DNA from: Flavobacterium xinjiangense
Lineage (GTDB): Bacteria; Bacteroidota; Bacteroidia; Flavobacteriales; Flavobacteriaceae
DNA length: 64,000 nt
Assembly (NCBI RefSeq): GCF_900142885.1
Contig: NZ_FRCL01000010.1
Span: 62,001-126,000, forward strand
Direction: 5' to 3'
Shown: piece by piece, positions 63,232 through 64,000 of the stretch
How the letters are laid out: each line of letters begins with the position of its first letter
Numbering within the stretch: position 1 is the stretch's first letter
Translations under genes and position numbers: made by a program
Notes under the pieces: generated by a model
What the model saw: the letters and a program-made list of their open reading frames with translations, nothing else
The model's database searches: none
Told to the model about the DNA's origin: nothing

Positions 63232-63309
63232 TTTTTTTAAATTTAAAAATTGACAGATTTAAAAGTTGAAAGATTCAATCTTAAAAATCTATTATTGTTT
63301 ATTTTTCTG

Positions 63310-64000
63310 CTAAGAATTATTTACTATTAAATCCGAAAAAAAGTAGATCATACATAAGGCTAACAATATAGAAAGCGCAAAAGTACTCAATGCCAGTTTT
63401 TTTAATTCAGGATCTAATAATCTAGGCTCTTGATTCTTATAAACATTATTTAAATGTTTAGTTAAAGGTATATAAGCCAACAAAAACAAATATTGATCAA
63501 AGTGGAAATTACTTAACAATGCAAAAATAAGAACCAAAACCATTGCCGTAATCACCAAAAAATAATGATATCTTTTTGCTTTAGTCGCACCAATTTTTAC
63601 AACGATTGTATTTTTATTAGACTTCCTGTCCGAAGCTTCATCGCGCATATTATTCAAATTCAAAACTCCCACGCTCAATAATCCGATGGCGCTTGCAGGT
63701 AAAAACAATACAAAATCCAGTTGTTTTGAATAAAGAAAATTCACCCCTAAAGTACTTACCAACCCAAAAAATACGAAGACAAACAAATCGCCATATCCAC
63801 GGTATCCATAGGCAGTATTCCCCACTGTATAACGAATTGCCGAAACAATAGATAAAAGTCCCAATGCTAGAAAGAATAAAGAATACCAAATATTCGTATC
63901 CGCAAACGCATAATAAATCAATAGTATCGCAGAGAGTAATGTCAGCAATGAAGTTATAATTATAGCGCGTTTCATAGCTGCAGGAGAGATTACACCGCTT
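63310..64000 (-). CDS. menA: 1,4-dihydroxy-2-naphthoate octaprenyltransferase, 5' end outside window
   Basis: Membrane prenyltransferase of menaquinone biosynthesis. The frame is open to the window end (SGVISPAAMKRAI), so the ATG at 63975 is internal; full-length MenA is about 300 residues. Visible are repeated hydrophobic helices, the second conserved aspartate region NLNNMRDEASDRKSNKNT (the Mg-diphosphate-binding NxRDxxxD-like motif) and RYTVGNTAYGYRGYGDLFVF. The first Asp motif lies outside. Attaches the polyprenyl chain to DHNA at the inner membrane. Confidence 0.9.
   Translation of the reverse strand, partial: SGVISPAAMKRAIIITSLLTLLSAILLIYYAFADTNIWYSLFFLALGLLSIVSAIRYTVGNTAYGYRGYGDLFVFVFFGLVSTLGVNFLYSKQLDFVLFLPASAIGLLSVGVLNLNNMRDEASDRKSNKNTIVVKIGATKAKRYHYFLVITAMVLVLIFALLSNFHFDQYLFLLAYIPLTKHLNNVYKNQEPRLLDPELKKLALSTFALSILLALCMIYFFSDLIVNNS

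Overview
The window looks like chromosomal DNA of a Flavobacterium-type member of the Bacteroidota. It is AT-rich, its promoters carry the TAnnTTTG -7 element, lipoprotein signal peptides are frequent, the branched-chain 2-oxoacid dehydrogenase E1 is an alpha-beta fusion, and menaquinone genes are present. Two ice-binding (DUF3494) proteins hint at a cold or freeze-exposed habitat. Nearly all genes are on the + strand; the last four (60.1-64 kb) are on the - strand.

Layout. 0-9.9 kb holds housekeeping genes: tandem gamma-glutamyltransferases, an AlkD-like glycosylase, a ClC channel, uvrA and a LOG-family protein. Between uvrA and the LOG gene sits a 646-bp inverted-repeat element carrying a broken DUF559 endonuclease gene. 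A diverged second copy of the uvrA 3' end lies beyond it, as if the element had replaced or duplicated the gene end. 10-17 kb holds an M1-like beta-barrel protein, the E1 fusion, an M23 peptidase and lipoproteins. 17.5-34.7 kb is a signalling block: an AraC-type regulator, four large hybrid histidine kinases, a receiver protein, and CheR and CheB both free and fused. No chemotaxis receptors, CheA or CheW are visible. 34.8-57.7 kb is a dense island of stress-type genes: DUF2383, DUF892, Dps, CsbD, sll1863-like, YtxH, lmo0937 and holin-like proteins, an Mla lipid-transport operon, semialdehyde dehydrogenase, iron permease, ice-binding proteins and an OmpA-family protein. 58-64 kb holds small enzymes, an AI-2E-type permease and part of a menaquinone locus (menC, menA).

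The most striking observation is a shared promoter. Twelve sites between 17.4 and 53.8 kb have the same rigid architecture: TGTGAAT-nn-TRYAA, then RTTnTATAA exactly 21 bp further on, then a -7 element (AnnTTTG or close variant) starting 23 bp beyond the second box. There is no recognisable -33 element. The two boxes form a 21-bp-period direct repeat, as expected for an activator. One site lies immediately upstream of the AraC-type regulator that opens the signalling block; the other eleven precede genes or operons of the stress island. The simplest reading is a self-regulating AraC/histidine-kinase circuit that switches on a general stress, envelope and freeze-protection regulon. The link between regulator and sites is inferred, but the sites themselves can be read base by base.

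A second theme is a 21-residue (63-bp) coiled-coil repeat shared by two of the kinases and by a later protein (52.1 kb) that keeps the phospho-acceptor histidine region but has no ATPase domain.
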